Below the pieces are notes generated by a model that searched no databases, had not been told where the DNA came from, and worked only from the letters and a program-made list of their open reading frames with translations. Below are positions 9,757-19,219 of a stretch of 64,000 nucleotides of DNA, piece by piece. The stretch comes from CAYWMY01 sp046352935 (GTDB taxonomy: Bacteria > Pseudomonadota > Gammaproteobacteria > Steroidobacterales > Steroidobacteraceae): contig JAXMGR010000007.1 in the NCBI GenBank assembly GCA_046352935.1, positions 1-64,000 of the forward strand. Reading direction: 5' to 3'. How positions within the stretch are numbered: position 1 is the stretch's first letter; each line of letters begins with the position of its first letter. The position numbers and the translations under genes are program-made.

Positions 9757-10754
9757 TGCGGACGCTGACTGCGGTACTGCTCTGGCTGTCGGCCGTCGTG
9801 CTGCCGCTCGCGGCGGCGCGTGCGCACGATGGCCTGCCGGTGGTCGTCACCATCGAGCAGCGTGCGGCGGACCTCTATCTGATGCGGCTGATCCTGCCGC
9901 CCAGCGTGCCCGAGTTCGTGCGGCCGGCCTTTTCGGTCGAACCCGGATGCCGCACGGTGCGGAACACGCCGGCTGCCGGGCCGCCGACCGCGGAGGCCGT
10001 GCTCTACCGCTGCCCGGAGGGGATCGGCGGCGGGGAGCTGCGGTTGCGCTATCCCGGCGGCAAGCCGGCGGTGCCGACGCTCGCACGCATCGTCTGGCAG
10101 TCCGGAGAAGTGCGCTCCGTGCTGGCCGAGCCGGGCGCGACGGAGCTCCGTCTACCGGCGCCCGAGAGCGCGCGCGGTGTGCTGCGCGACTACTTCGCCC
10201 TCGGCGTGCAGCACATCCTGGAAGGCTGGGACCACCTGCTGTTCCTGCTGTGCCTGCTGCTCATCGCGCGTACGCCGCGGCGCATCCTGCTGACAGTCAC
10301 GGGTTTCACGCTGGGCCACGCCCTGACCATCACGGCGGTCAGCCTGGGTGTGGCGGGGCTTTCCGGTCCGCCGGTCGAGGCGTCCATCGCGCTCAGCATC
10401 ATGTTCCTGGCAGCGGAAATCGTGAGGCCGCACCACGGCACGCTGACCTGGCGCCATCCGGTCGCCATGTCCTCGGCCTTCGGCATGCTGCACGGCTTCG
10501 GTTTCGCGAGCGCGCTGCGCGAGATCGGCCTGCCGCAGACCGAGGTCCCGCTCGCGCTGCTCGCGTTCAATCTCGGCATCGAGACGGGGCAGCTGATCTT
10601 CGTCCTGGGTTGTGCCGTGGCGCTGGTCCTGGTGCGTCGCGCCACCGCGCAGCGCGCGACCGGCGCCGTCGATCGTGCCGGCGCCGCGATCGGCTGGATG
10701 GCGGGCTGCATCGCAGCCTGGTGGTTCGTCGACCGGAGTCTCGGTCTGTTCTGA
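9756..10754 (+). CDS. HupE/UreJ-family integral membrane protein
   Basis: A 332-residue protein with an N-terminal signal peptide (cleavage near A-R-A-H), a ~120-residue exported domain and then 6-7 membrane helices from about residue 145. The membrane part carries the HupE/UreJ_2 signature: G-V-Q-H-I-L-E-G-W-D-H-L-L-F, then G-F-T-L-G-H-A-L-T and H-G-F-G-F-A. Relatives are linked to nickel or other metal handling, but this subfamily is uncharacterised. The ATG overlaps the stop of the isomerase gene, with GGAG 11 bases upstream, so the two are translationally coupled and form the end of the operon. Confidence 0.88.
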   Translation: MRTLTAVLLWLSAVVLPLAAARAHDGLPVVVTIEQRAADLYLMRLILPPSVPEFVRPAFSVEPGCRTVRNTPAAGPPTAEAVLYRCPEGIGGGELRLRYPGGKPAVPTLARIVWQSGEVRSVLAEPGATELRLPAPESARGVLRDYFALGVQHILEGWDHLLFLLCLLLIARTPRRILLTVTGFTLGHALTITAVSLGVAGLSGPPVEASIALSIMFLAAEIVRPHHGTLTWRHPVAMSSAFGMLHGFGFASALREIGLPQTEVPLALLAFNLGIETGQLIFVLGCAVALVLVRRATAQRATGAVDRAGAAIGWMAGCIAAWWFVDRSLGLF

Positions 10755-10785
10755 TCCGGCGCCCGTCCCGGTGCGCTGCGCGGCG

Positions 10786-11262
10786 TCAGGCGTCGGCGCT
10801 CGTCATCACGTTCAGGCGCGTGATCCTGGAGCGACGGATCTGCCAGCGCCCGTCGGTGCAGCGGTATTCCTCGTGGTAGTGCCCGAAGCCGTGCAGCATG
10901 CGGCGGCGCGTGTCGCCGATCGAGGGCCACATGTAGTCCTCCATCGCGATGATGCCGCGCGCGTCCACGGGCGAGAGGATCTCGATCTCGTGGCAGTGCC
11001 CGTGGTGGGCCGTCGGACGGACCGCGACCGAGGCGATGAAATTCACGATGGTCTCGCGGCCCGAGTAGAGCCAGTCGTCGCTGCCCGAAGGACCCGCCTG
11101 GGTGCCGTCCCCGATCGTGAGACCGGCGCGCGCATCGAACACGGCGTCCTCGGTCCAGATCGTGCGCATGCCGGCCCAGTCCTTCGTGTCGAGGAAGCGG
11201 AAGTACCGGCCTTTCAGCTGCCGGATCTCCTCCATCGCCCAGAGCCTGTCGATCCTGTCCAT
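10786..11262 (-). CDS. SnoaL-like (NTF2-fold) protein
   Basis: A 158-residue protein that reads as a single NTF2/SnoaL-like domain: M-D-R-I-D-R-L-W-A-M-E-E-I-R-Q-L-K-G-R-Y-F, then D-T-K-D-W, W-T-E-D-A-V-F-D and a conserved C-terminal W-Q-I-R-R-S-R-I-T-R-L. Such domains act as small isomerases, cyclases, dehydratases or binding proteins, for example on steroids or polyketides; the substrate is unknown here. The ATG at 11262 is preceded by AGGAG. It faces the HupE gene convergently and follows the TonB receptor start region on neither side, so it is probably a single unit. Confidence 0.85.
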   Translation of the reverse strand: MDRIDRLWAMEEIRQLKGRYFRFLDTKDWAGMRTIWTEDAVFDARAGLTIGDGTQAGPSGSDDWLYSGRETIVNFIASVAVRPTAHHGHCHEIEILSPVDARGIIAMEDYMWPSIGDTRRRMLHGFGHYHEEYRCTDGRWQIRRSRITRLNVMTSADA

Positions 11263-11338
11263 TGAGTGCTCCTGATTCGTGTGCGGCGAGGTCGGCTCGG
11301 CGTCTCCCGGGCTGCCGGTAGCGTGTCGCGGGGCCGCG

Positions 11339-13534
11339 TCAGTGGAACGCAAAACCGGCATTCACGCCGACGAGGATGCTGCGCCCCGGCGCAGGGGCAT
11401 AGAAGCGTTCGTTGGCATCGTTGACGTACACGGCGCCGACGTAGGCCCTGTCGAAGACGTTGTCCACGCGCACGAATTCCGAGAGCTTCCAGTGACCGGT
11501 CCGCTGCTCGAATCCGGCGCGCAGGTTGGTGACGAGGTAGTCCCGGGCCGAGGCCGAGTTCAGGTCGTTGACGTAGATCCTGCTGCTCCAGCGTGCTTCG
11601 AGGGCGGTGGTGAGCCCCGTGGGTGCGTGACGCCAGGAGAGCTCTCCATAGGCGGTGTACTGCGGCACGCCGGGAATGTGGTTGCCCTGCGGCACGAACA
11701 CCTGCTGGGACGCCGTGCAGGGAATACCGGCACAGGCGCGGAAGCTGTCCTTGAACTCCGCGTGCAGCCAGGTCGCGGCCAGATAGGCGTTCAGACCACC
11801 CGGGAGCCGGCTGTCGAGCGCGAGTTCCACGCCACGACGCTGGCTGTCACCGGCGTTCTGGAAGCTCGTGCGGCCGCCGGCATTGGTGGCCGTGACGATC
11901 TCGTGCCGTGTGTCGATCTGGAAGATCGCGAGGTTGAGCCGCGTCTGCGCGCCCAGCAGCATCTTGGCGCCGACTTCGTAATGGTTGCTGCGGTTCGGCT
12001 GCAGGTCGAGATTGAGGCCGCTGCGGCCATCGGGCCGGTACGCGAGCTCGATGAAGGTCGGGGTCTCGAAGCTGCGGCCCGCATTCGCGTAGAGATGAAC
12101 CGACCGGGACAGCTCGTACAGGAGGCCGATCGCCGGTGTCCAGGCATCGTAGCTCACGGCGCCGCTGTCGTCGGGATTCTGGCTGGTCGCGGTGATCGCC
12201 GCCGTGCTGCCGCTGCACGAGCCCGGCGTCGCGCCGGGTGCCGTGATCAGCGCTGTCGTGCAGATGAAGCGGTCGCGTGAGTCGAAACGGACCTTCGTGT
12301 AACGCAGGCCGGCGGACAGGCGCCAGGCATCGGCGAACCGCCACTCGGCCTGGGTGTAGGCACCCGCCTGCCAGACCGTGTTCGCCTCGTCGCGCTTGAG
12401 TGCGCCGCGCACGCCGAGATTGTTGAGATAGCCCTTGCGAGCATCCTCGGCACGCTCGTAGTCGGCGCCCATGGTGAGCATCAGCGCGTCGCTGCGGTGG
12501 GTCCAGCGCAGGCCGCTGCCCCAGAAGTCCCGGTCGAAGGTGCTCACGCCACCCGAATGGCGCAGCCCGTTCTGCGTCGCGGCGGGGATGGCGAGGTACT
12601 GCTCGTTGCTGCGCGAGCCGGCGTAGCCCATCAGCCGCACGGTGTCGGCGTCGGTGACCGCGTTCTCGTACACCGCGCCGGCCTGCAGGTTGTCCAGGTT
12701 GCGTCGCGTCCGGAACTGTCGCGCGACGGGACTCGCCTGGCGCCGCGAGGCGGCCATCTCGCCTGCGGTCAGGCCGAGCGGATCCAGGTTGTCGGGCTGG
12801 TTCATGTAGTTCAGCACGACGGTCAGTGACGAGCGGGCATTGATCGCCTGCCGGAAGCGCGCGTTGAGCTGGTCCTTGCGCGCGTCGCTCCAGTCGCGGT
12901 AGCCGCCCGTCTCGTAGCGGGACAGCGAGCCGGTGTAGTTGAGATCACCGTGCTGGCCACCGAACTTCAGTCCGGCGCGCCAGCTGTCGTAGCTGCCCGC
13001 GACCGCTGTCGCGGTCGTGGTCGGATCTGCGGGGCCGTCCTCGGTGAAGATCTCGACGACGCCGCCGGAGTGGTTGCCGTAGAGCGTCGAGAATGCACCA
13101 CGCAGGACTTCGATGCGCCCTGCCGAGGCGAGGTCGAATAGTCCGCTGCCACCCTGACCGTCCGGCGTGCTGGCCGGGATGCCGTCTGCCAGCAGCTTGA
13201 TGCCACGTACGCCGAACTGCGAACGCGCACCGAACCCGCGGACGCTGATCTGCTGCTCCTGGGCAAAGGTCTCGCGGTTCTGGACCACGGTTCCCGGGAT
13301 GCGATTCAGCGTCTCCGAGATGTTGACGCCGGCACGCTGGGACTGGATCTGGTCCGCGTCCACGGTATCCACGGACACAGGCAGTTCGAAGCTGGATCGC
13401 TCATCGCGCGTCGCCGTGACGACGACCGGGCTCACGGCCGTCTCCTCGGCGGATGTCGTCGGGGAGGCGAGGCAGGAGGCGGCGAGGGCGATGCCGATGC
13501 CGGTGGACAGGGGGGTGACAGGGCTTCGTGGCAT
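11339..13534 (-). CDS. TonB-dependent outer-membrane receptor
   Basis: A 731-residue receptor. It has a signal peptide, a TonB-box-like S-P-V-V-V-T-A-T-R directly after it, and a plug domain (residues ~45-160) with G-V-R-G-I-K-L-L-A-D-G-I-P and E-V-L-R-G-A-F-S-T-L-Y-G. The 22-stranded barrel ends in the aromatic C-terminus G-F-A-F-H. The plug resembles siderophore-type receptors, but the ligand cannot be read from sequence. Energy would come from TonB-ExbBD elsewhere. The frame is open to 13567; the ATG at 13534 gives the better signal peptide. No regulator or periplasmic binding gene is adjacent. Confidence 0.9.
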   Translation of the reverse strand: MPRSPVTPLSTGIGIALAASCLASPTTSAEETAVSPVVVTATRDERSSFELPVSVDTVDADQIQSQRAGVNISETLNRIPGTVVQNRETFAQEQQISVRGFGARSQFGVRGIKLLADGIPASTPDGQGGSGLFDLASAGRIEVLRGAFSTLYGNHSGGVVEIFTEDGPADPTTTATAVAGSYDSWRAGLKFGGQHGDLNYTGSLSRYETGGYRDWSDARKDQLNARFRQAINARSSLTVVLNYMNQPDNLDPLGLTAGEMAASRRQASPVARQFRTRRNLDNLQAGAVYENAVTDADTVRLMGYAGSRSNEQYLAIPAATQNGLRHSGGVSTFDRDFWGSGLRWTHRSDALMLTMGADYERAEDARKGYLNNLGVRGALKRDEANTVWQAGAYTQAEWRFADAWRLSAGLRYTKVRFDSRDRFICTTALITAPGATPGSCSGSTAAITATSQNPDDSGAVSYDAWTPAIGLLYELSRSVHLYANAGRSFETPTFIELAYRPDGRSGLNLDLQPNRSNHYEVGAKMLLGAQTRLNLAIFQIDTRHEIVTATNAGGRTSFQNAGDSQRRGVELALDSRLPGGLNAYLAATWLHAEFKDSFRACAGIPCTASQQVFVPQGNHIPGVPQYTAYGELSWRHAPTGLTTALEARWSSRIYVNDLNSASARDYLVTNLRAGFEQRTGHWKLSEFVRVDNVFDRAYVGAVYVNDANERFYAPAPGRSILVGVNAGFAFH

Positions 13535-13680
13535 GATGATCCGCAGGGCTGGACAGTGGACGCGCAAGTCTAGAAGAACGCACGGTCCCCGACATTACGG
13601 CGGGATTAAGCCGCGACGCCTGCGGCGCCGCGCCGGGAGCGGCGCCGGCATGGCCCGCGGACCGCGTCGTGGAGGCAGAC

Positions 13681-14157
13681 TCACTTGTCGTAGCGCATCG
13701 ACCAGCGCGTGATGAGCCAGCGGCCCGCACGCTTCTCGAGCTGGTAGTCGTACTGGCCGATCATCTTCACGGCGACGGCGCCACCCGCCTGCGATTCCGC
13801 GTAGAGCATGCTGACGCTGGCATGGGCCGAGGTCGGCGTGGCCTTCGCGAGGATCACGTTCGTCGCGTAGTGGCGTGGCTGGACGCCGTTGCTGCGTGCG
13901 TGTGCGCGGGCCCCGCCGAAGAAGCCGCGCAGTGTCTCGTGGCCGGAGACCTCGTCGGGAGCGACGCCCGGCCAGTTCGGGTAGTAGACGGCGTCCCCGG
14001 CGATCAGCCCCATGAAATCGTCGATGCGGTCGTCGTCATAGTACCGGCCGTAGGCGGCGATGACGCCCATGACTTCCGCGTAGTCGTCGTGCGGCAGCGT
14101 GGCAAAACGCGCGCCGGTTCCCGCGGGACTGATATCGACGATGATCCTGTCAGGCAC
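13681..14157 (-). CDS. SnoaL-like (NTF2-fold) protein
   Basis: A 158-residue NTF2/SnoaL-like protein of a different subgroup from the one at 10786. Recognisable segments are Y-A-E-V-M-G-V-I-A-A-Y-G-R-Y-Y-D-D-D, F-M-G-L-I-A-G-D-A-V-Y-Y-P and the C-terminal G-R-W-L-I-T-R-W-S-M-R-Y-D. The start is a GTG at 14157 with GGAG eight bases upstream. It lies between the TonB receptor and the GYD gene, all on the minus strand. Catalytic role and substrate are unknown; aromatic-dioxygenase small-subunit-like folds are an alternative. Confidence 0.82.
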   Translation of the reverse strand: MPDRIIVDISPAGTGARFATLPHDDYAEVMGVIAAYGRYYDDDRIDDFMGLIAGDAVYYPNWPGVAPDEVSGHETLRGFFGGARAHARSNGVQPRHYATNVILAKATPTSAHASVSMLYAESQAGGAVAVKMIGQYDYQLEKRAGRWLITRWSMRYDK

Positions 14158-14225
14158 AACGGTGACTCCATCCGCGCGGCCTGCGTGCCCGCGCTCCAGA
14201 AAAATGTCCGGTTCCGGCCGCGCGG

Positions 14226-14519
14226 CTACTTCAGGGACGCGATCAGCTCGCGGTAAGCGGCTTCCGGGAACGCCTTCAGCGTCTTGGCCCGAACGAAGCC
14301 GAGCTGACCGAGCTGCAGCATGAAGCGTGCGGCGATGGCGTCGTCCGGCGCTTCATAGATGCCGACGAAGTCGTAGTCGCCCATCGTCAGGAAGTGGTGC
14401 CGGTACTCGCCGCCCATGTCCTTCAGCAGTTTCTTCGCCGCGTCGAGGCGCCTGGCAGAGTCCGTGACGGTCCGCATGCCCTGGTCGGTCCAGTGGGCCA
14501 GCATCACATACGTGGTCAT
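14226..14519 (-). CDS. GYD-domain small protein
   Basis: A 97-residue protein with the GYD-domain pattern: an N-terminal strand M-T-T-Y-V-M-L-A-H-W-T-D-Q-G, a helix with S-A-R-R-L-D-A-A-K-K-L-L, and the G-D-Y-D-F-V-G-I-Y-E-A-P-D-D core. The fold is a ferredoxin-like alpha/beta barrel of unknown function. The frame is open to 14624 but the ATG at 14519 has GGAGGAGAT just upstream. It probably shares a transcript with the SnoaL gene downstream (68-base gap). Confidence 0.87.
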   Translation of the reverse strand: MTTYVMLAHWTDQGMRTVTDSARRLDAAKKLLKDMGGEYRHHFLTMGDYDFVGIYEAPDDAIAARFMLQLGQLGFVRAKTLKAFPEAAYRELIASLK

Positions 14520-14748
14520 GGCAGATCTCCTCCGCTCGCACCGGCCGGTCCCGTGATGGGCTGCAGCCGCAACGCGGGATCCGACGGAGGCAGCACCCCT
14601 CGGCTCTCCATCGCCGTCCGGCATCGCTCGATGGAGTATACCGCCACGGCCACGCGCTGGAACGGGCAGTTGCCGCGGCGGTCGAATGACCTGCGGCGGG
14701 TGCCTGCGGCACGGTCGGGGGTGTGCTGTGCGCGAGCAGCGCCGGCGA

Positions 14749-16353
14749 CTACGACTCGAGCCCCTGCATGTCGAGGTACTCGTCGTACGTGCCGGTGAAG
14801 TCGACGAAGCTGCCGTCGGGCCGCAGTTCGATCATGCGGGTCGCCAGGCCGCTGACGAACTCGCGGTCGTGTGACACGAAGATCAGTGTGCCCGGATACT
14901 TCTCGAGACCGATCTGCAGCGACTCGATGGTCTCCATGTCCATGTGGTTGGTGGGCTCGTCCATGAGCAGCACGTTCGGCCGTGTCAGCATCAGCTTGCC
15001 GTAGATCATGCGACCCTTCTCGCCGCCCGAGAGCACCTGCACGGGCTTCTTGACCTCGTCGCCCGAGAACAGCAGCCGCCCCAGTGTCGCGCGGACGATC
15101 TGGTCGTCGTCGGCCTTGCCCGTCCACAGCGACATCCAGCTGAACAGGTCCGTCTTCGTCTCGAACTCCGCCTGGGGATCCTGCGGCATGTAGCCGGGCT
15201 CGGCGTTCTCGACCCACGAGATGCGGCCGCGCGTCGGGTGCAGCTCGCCGGCGAGCAGGCGCATCAGCGTGGTCTTGCCGATGCCGTTCGGGCCGATGAT
15301 CGCGACGCGCTGCTCGGCCTCGATGGTGAAGTTCAGGTTCGCGAACACGTCCCGGTCCGCGCCGGGATAGCGGAAGCCGAGCTTCTCGACGGTGACCGCG
15401 GAGCGGTACAGCTTCCTGCCCTGCTCGAAGCGGATGTACGGGTTCTGCCGCGACGACGGGCGCACTTCCTCGATCCTGATCTTCTCGATCTGGCGCTTGC
15501 GCGAGGTCGCCTGGCGCGCCTTCGACGCGTTAGCGGAGAAGCGGCGCACGAACTCCTGCAGGTCGGAGATCTGCGCCCTGGCCTTCGCGTTTGCGGCCTC
15601 CACCCGCTGCCGCGCCTGCACCGAGGCGAGCATGAAGTCGTCGTAGTTGCCGGGGTAGATCTTCAGCTGCTGGTAGTCGAGGTCGGCGATGTGCGTGCAG
15701 ACCTGGTTGAGGAAGTGCCGGTCGTGGCTGATGATGATCATCGTCGCGTCATAGTCGTTCAGCGCCCGCTCGAGCCAGCCGATCGAGTGGATGTCGAGAT
15801 TGTTCGTGGGCTCGTCCAGCAGCAGCACATCGGGCTGAGAGAACAGGGCCTGTGCGAGCAGCACGCGCAGCTTGAGCCCCGGCGGCACCTCGCGCATGGG
15901 CGCATTGTGCTTCGACTCGTCGATGCCGGCGCCGATGAGGATGCTGCCGGCGCGCGCCTCGGCCGTGTAGCCGCCGTACTCCGCGAACCTGCCCTCGAGT
16001 TCGGCCGCGCGCATGTAGTCGGCCTCCGTCGCGTTCGCATCGGCATAGATGCGGTCGCGCTCCTGCATGGCGGCCCACATCTCGGCATGGCCCTGCATGA
16101 CGACGTCGAGTACGCGCTCGTCCTCGTAGGCGAACTGGTTCTGCTCGAGCTTGCCGAGGCGCATGCCGGTCTGCAGCGCGACGTTGCCGGCGGAGGGCTC
16201 CAGTTCGCCGCCCAGGATCTTCATGAGCGTCGATTTGCCACAGCCGTTCGCGCCGATCAGGCCGTAGCGGTTGCCGTCGGAAAACTTGACCGAGACGTTC
16301 TCGAACAGGGGTTTCGCGTCGAACTGGATGGCGAGGCTGGTCGTGACGAGCAT
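14749..16353 (-). CDS. ybiT: ABC-F ATPase, YbiT type
   Basis: A 534-residue soluble protein with two ABC ATPase domains and no membrane segment. It has Walker A G-A-N-G-C-G-K-S-T (residues 34-42) and G-P-N-G-I-G-K-T-T in domain 2, Walker B L-L-L-D-E-P-T-N-N-L and L-L-M-D-E-P-T-N-H-M, and an interdomain linker rich in charged residues with A-T-S-R-K-R-Q-I-E-K-I. The start M-L-V and whole-length similarity match E. coli YbiT. ABC-F proteins bind the ribosomal E site and tune translation or antibiotic response. The first ABC signature region is P-P-G-L-K rather than the usual L-S-G-G, a YbiT trait; domain 2 has L-S-G-G-E. Confidence 0.93.
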   Translation of the reverse strand: MLVTTSLAIQFDAKPLFENVSVKFSDGNRYGLIGANGCGKSTLMKILGGELEPSAGNVALQTGMRLGKLEQNQFAYEDERVLDVVMQGHAEMWAAMQERDRIYADANATEADYMRAAELEGRFAEYGGYTAEARAGSILIGAGIDESKHNAPMREVPPGLKLRVLLAQALFSQPDVLLLDEPTNNLDIHSIGWLERALNDYDATMIIISHDRHFLNQVCTHIADLDYQQLKIYPGNYDDFMLASVQARQRVEAANAKARAQISDLQEFVRRFSANASKARQATSRKRQIEKIRIEEVRPSSRQNPYIRFEQGRKLYRSAVTVEKLGFRYPGADRDVFANLNFTIEAEQRVAIIGPNGIGKTTLMRLLAGELHPTRGRISWVENAEPGYMPQDPQAEFETKTDLFSWMSLWTGKADDDQIVRATLGRLLFSGDEVKKPVQVLSGGEKGRMIYGKLMLTRPNVLLMDEPTNHMDMETIESLQIGLEKYPGTLIFVSHDREFVSGLATRMIELRPDGSFVDFTGTYDEYLDMQGLES

Positions 16354-16578
16354 GGGGATCCGGTCGTTGGGGGTGCCGAGGTCCGGAGGCGCATGCCGTC
16401 CTGGTGGTTCGGGCGTGCTCCGGCGAAGGGGGCGGGATTCTAGCCGAGCGTGACGGCCGGCGCCGGAGTTCGCATCCGGACATCGGCGTCATGCGGCTGT
16501 CGCGGGTAGACGGCCGGGAAAACCGCCCTATCATTCCCGATCAGGGTGCGGACCGCCCGCGTGGAGCGGACAGGAGCG

Positions 16579-19098
16579 ATGGACAACCCCCGGAGCCACG
16601 ATCCCGAGGCGACGACGGTCAAGGAGAAGGAACTCCGTGTCGCACTCGTGTGCTACGGCGGTGTGTCGCTCGCCGTGTACCAGCACGGCATCACCAAGGA
16701 GATCCTCAAGCTCGTGCGGGCCTCGAAGGCCTATCACGCCGTGGTCGAGCAGCGGGTCAAGCAGCATCCCTCGCACACCTATCGCTCCACGGGCGGCGAC
16801 GCCGGCCCGCCTTCCACCGAGCGGCTGTACTTCGACATCCTGAAGTCCTTCGGTGCCCGCGGGCTCGACCTGCGCGTCATCGTCGACGTGATCGCGGGCG
16901 CCTCCTCGGGCGGCATCAACGGCGTCATCCTCGCGCGCGCTCTCGCGCACGACCTGGCTCTCGATCCGGTGACGCGGCTGTGGCTCGAGGATGTCGACAT
17001 CTCGCTGCTGCTCGCGCCGGAAGCGAGGGCGCATCGCTGGAGCAAGTGGTACGTGCGGCCGTTCGTGCGGCCGTTCCTCTGGTTCCTCGCCCGGCACCAC
17101 CGGCTCGCCGGGACCGTGGACCGCGAGATGGGGCGCAAGCTGTCGATGTTCCTGCGCTCGCGCTGGTTCGAACCTCCGCTGGACGGCGGCCGGCTGACCG
17201 CGCTGCTGCTCGACGCGCTGCAGTCCATGGGCGAACCCGGGGATCGCGCCGCGTCGCTGCTGCCCGCGAACCTGCGCCTCGACCTGCTGGTCACGGTGAC
17301 CGATGCGAGCGGCGCCGAGCGCCGCATCTACCTGCACGATCCGCCGGTGATCCGCGAGCGCGAGCATCGCCACGTGCTCCGCTTCGCCTGCGAGCACCTC
17401 GAGGGCGTGGGTGTGCGAGGTGACTTCGATCTCGAGAACACGCCTGCACTCGCGTTCGCCTCGCGCGCGACCTCGTCGTTCCCCGGGGCGTTCCCTCCTG
17501 CGCAGCTCGCCGAGATCGATGCGGTGGTCGCCGCGCGTGGCCAGTCGTGGCCGAGGCGTGAGCGGTTTCTCGCGCGCAGTTTCCGGCACTATCTCGCGCG
17601 GGGCCTGGATCCGGGGGCGGCGGCGCTGCTGGACGGCAGCGTTCTCGACAACAAGCCGTTCAGGATCGCACTCGAGGCGGTCATCACGCACGCCGCCTTC
17701 CGCGAGGTCGACCGGCGTCTGGTGTTCATCGATCCGCATGCGAAGAGTCAGGTGCCGCCGGGCCCGGTCGGTGTGCCGGGCTTCTTCGGCGCCATCCGCG
17801 GTGCGCTGTCGGACCTGCCCCGCTACGAGCCGATCTACGACGAGATCGGCTGGGTGGGGCAGCTCAACGAGCAGACACGCCGGCAGCGTGCCGCCATCGA
17901 GGTGACGCGTCCCTACATCGTGAAGCGCATCGAGGGCATGGCCGGGGAGGCGCTCGACGGGCCCGTGACGCCGGAGCGGCTGCAGAGCTGGCGCATGGAG
18001 GCCGGGCGGCTGCTCATCGCCGACGAGCGTGTCTCGTACAACGAGTACATGCGCCTCATGATCGACGAGGCCGTGGAGTTCCTCGTGCGCATCGTCTGCG
18101 AGGCCTGCGGCCACCCGCCCGGCTCGCCGCAGGCGGAACAGGTCGCCACGGCGATGGCGCTCTGGGCGCGGCGTCACGACATCTACCTGACCGATTACAC
18201 GATCCCGGTGGCTGCCACGAGCGAGACGGGTCTGCTGCCGTCGATGCAGTTCATGGTGGCCTTCAATCTCGCCTACCGGTTTCGGCGGGTCCACTTCGTG
18301 ATCGAAGCCATCAACGGACTCTATCCGCGCATCGGCGATCCCCGCTTCTGCGGCGCGTCGTCCGGCGTGCTCGATGCGTTCAAGGCCCGCCTGTACCTCT
18401 GCCTGCAGACGCTGCGTGTCTACGAGAAGCCCGGTTTTCCCGTCGCTGATGTCGCAGCACGCATCCGCGCTGTCTTCGGCGGCCTGCGGGATCCGTCGCC
18501 GGACTCCGGCACGGACCCGGCCTCTGCCTTCGTCGAGCGCAACGACGCGGCGCTGACCGCGCTCGTCGACGAGCTGGCCCGGGAATGCGATTTCGTGCGG
18601 TTGAACGAGGAGGCCGATGCCGCGCTGGCGTCTCCGGCCGTGCTGGAACTGGGGCCCGCCTGCCGCCGCGAGGTGCTCATCGCCTATCTGGGCTTCGTGT
18701 TCTGGGACATCGTCCTGCTGCCGATGATTCGTGCCCGCGAACTGCACGCGGTCGGCGAACTGGGCGAGATCCTGGTCGACCGCATCAGCCCCGACGATGC
18801 GACGACGTTGTCCGGTGGTTGTCCCGCGCCCTGCCTCAGAGGCGCCGAACTCGGCGGCTTCGGTGCGTTCTTCAGCGCCCCGGCGCGTGAGAACGACTAT
18901 CTCTGGGGACGGTTGCACGGCGTCGATCGCCTCGTCGACCTGCTGGCCAGCAGCGCCGGACGGGAGATTTCCGGGGACATCGATTTCCGGGCGCTCAAGA
19001 AGCGCGGCTTCGAGATGGTGCTCCAGGAGGAGGCCGGGCGGCTCCGGCGCGTTCCCGATCTGCTCGCGCGCCTCGCTGCGGCCATCGACTGCCTCTGA
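16579..19098 (+). CDS. Patatin-like phospholipase family protein (DUF3376 type)
   Basis: An 839-residue protein. The N-terminus (K-E-K-E-L-R-V-A-L-V-C-Y-G-G-V-S) and the split arrangement match the TIGR03607/DUF3376 'patatin-like protein' family. The nucleophile elbow is G107-A-S109-S-G111 and the catalytic aspartate is probably D352 in L-L-D-G-S. A long C-terminal region of ~450 residues has no recognised catalytic motif. It would hydrolyse acyl esters of lipids; there is no signal peptide, so it is cytoplasmic or peripheral. The ATG at 16579 has GGAG 12 bases upstream and an AGGAG only 2 bases upstream. It is divergent from the ABC-F gene across 225 bases. Confidence 0.88.
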   Translation: MDNPRSHDPEATTVKEKELRVALVCYGGVSLAVYQHGITKEILKLVRASKAYHAVVEQRVKQHPSHTYRSTGGDAGPPSTERLYFDILKSFGARGLDLRVIVDVIAGASSGGINGVILARALAHDLALDPVTRLWLEDVDISLLLAPEARAHRWSKWYVRPFVRPFLWFLARHHRLAGTVDREMGRKLSMFLRSRWFEPPLDGGRLTALLLDALQSMGEPGDRAASLLPANLRLDLLVTVTDASGAERRIYLHDPPVIREREHRHVLRFACEHLEGVGVRGDFDLENTPALAFASRATSSFPGAFPPAQLAEIDAVVAARGQSWPRRERFLARSFRHYLARGLDPGAAALLDGSVLDNKPFRIALEAVITHAAFREVDRRLVFIDPHAKSQVPPGPVGVPGFFGAIRGALSDLPRYEPIYDEIGWVGQLNEQTRRQRAAIEVTRPYIVKRIEGMAGEALDGPVTPERLQSWRMEAGRLLIADERVSYNEYMRLMIDEAVEFLVRIVCEACGHPPGSPQAEQVATAMALWARRHDIYLTDYTIPVAATSETGLLPSMQFMVAFNLAYRFRRVHFVIEAINGLYPRIGDPRFCGASSGVLDAFKARLYLCLQTLRVYEKPGFPVADVAARIRAVFGGLRDPSPDSGTDPASAFVERNDAALTALVDELARECDFVRLNEEADAALASPAVLELGPACRREVLIAYLGFVFWDIVLLPMIRARELHAVGELGEILVDRISPDDATTLSGGCPAPCLRGAELGGFGAFFSAPARENDYLWGRLHGVDRLVDLLASSAGREISGDIDFRALKKRGFEMVLQEEAGRLRRVPDLLARLAAAIDCL

Positions 19099-19129
19099 GC
19101 GCAGACGACGCGGCCCGGATCACCGCAAA

Positions 19130-19159
19130 TTGACAGTGCTCGGCGGATGTCGCGATGAT
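19130..19159 (+). promoter_or_regulatory. Candidate sigma70 promoter of the CoA-transferase operon
   Basis: TTGACA at 19130-19135 is a perfect -35 hexamer. Eighteen bases on is GATGAT (19154-19159), a poor -10. The site is 60 bases before the first CoA-transferase start, and the stretch is locally less GC-rich than its surroundings. Confidence 0.4.
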
Positions 19160-19219
19160 CGTGACGCGCAGGTTGCCGGCCGCATCGCGTGTGCCGGATC
19201 CCGCGGGTCGTGAGGTCGC

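Noticed and set aside
14944..16443. A 499-codon open frame on the plus strand
   Set aside because: It is antisense to the YbiT-type ABC-F gene, which has all ATPase motifs.
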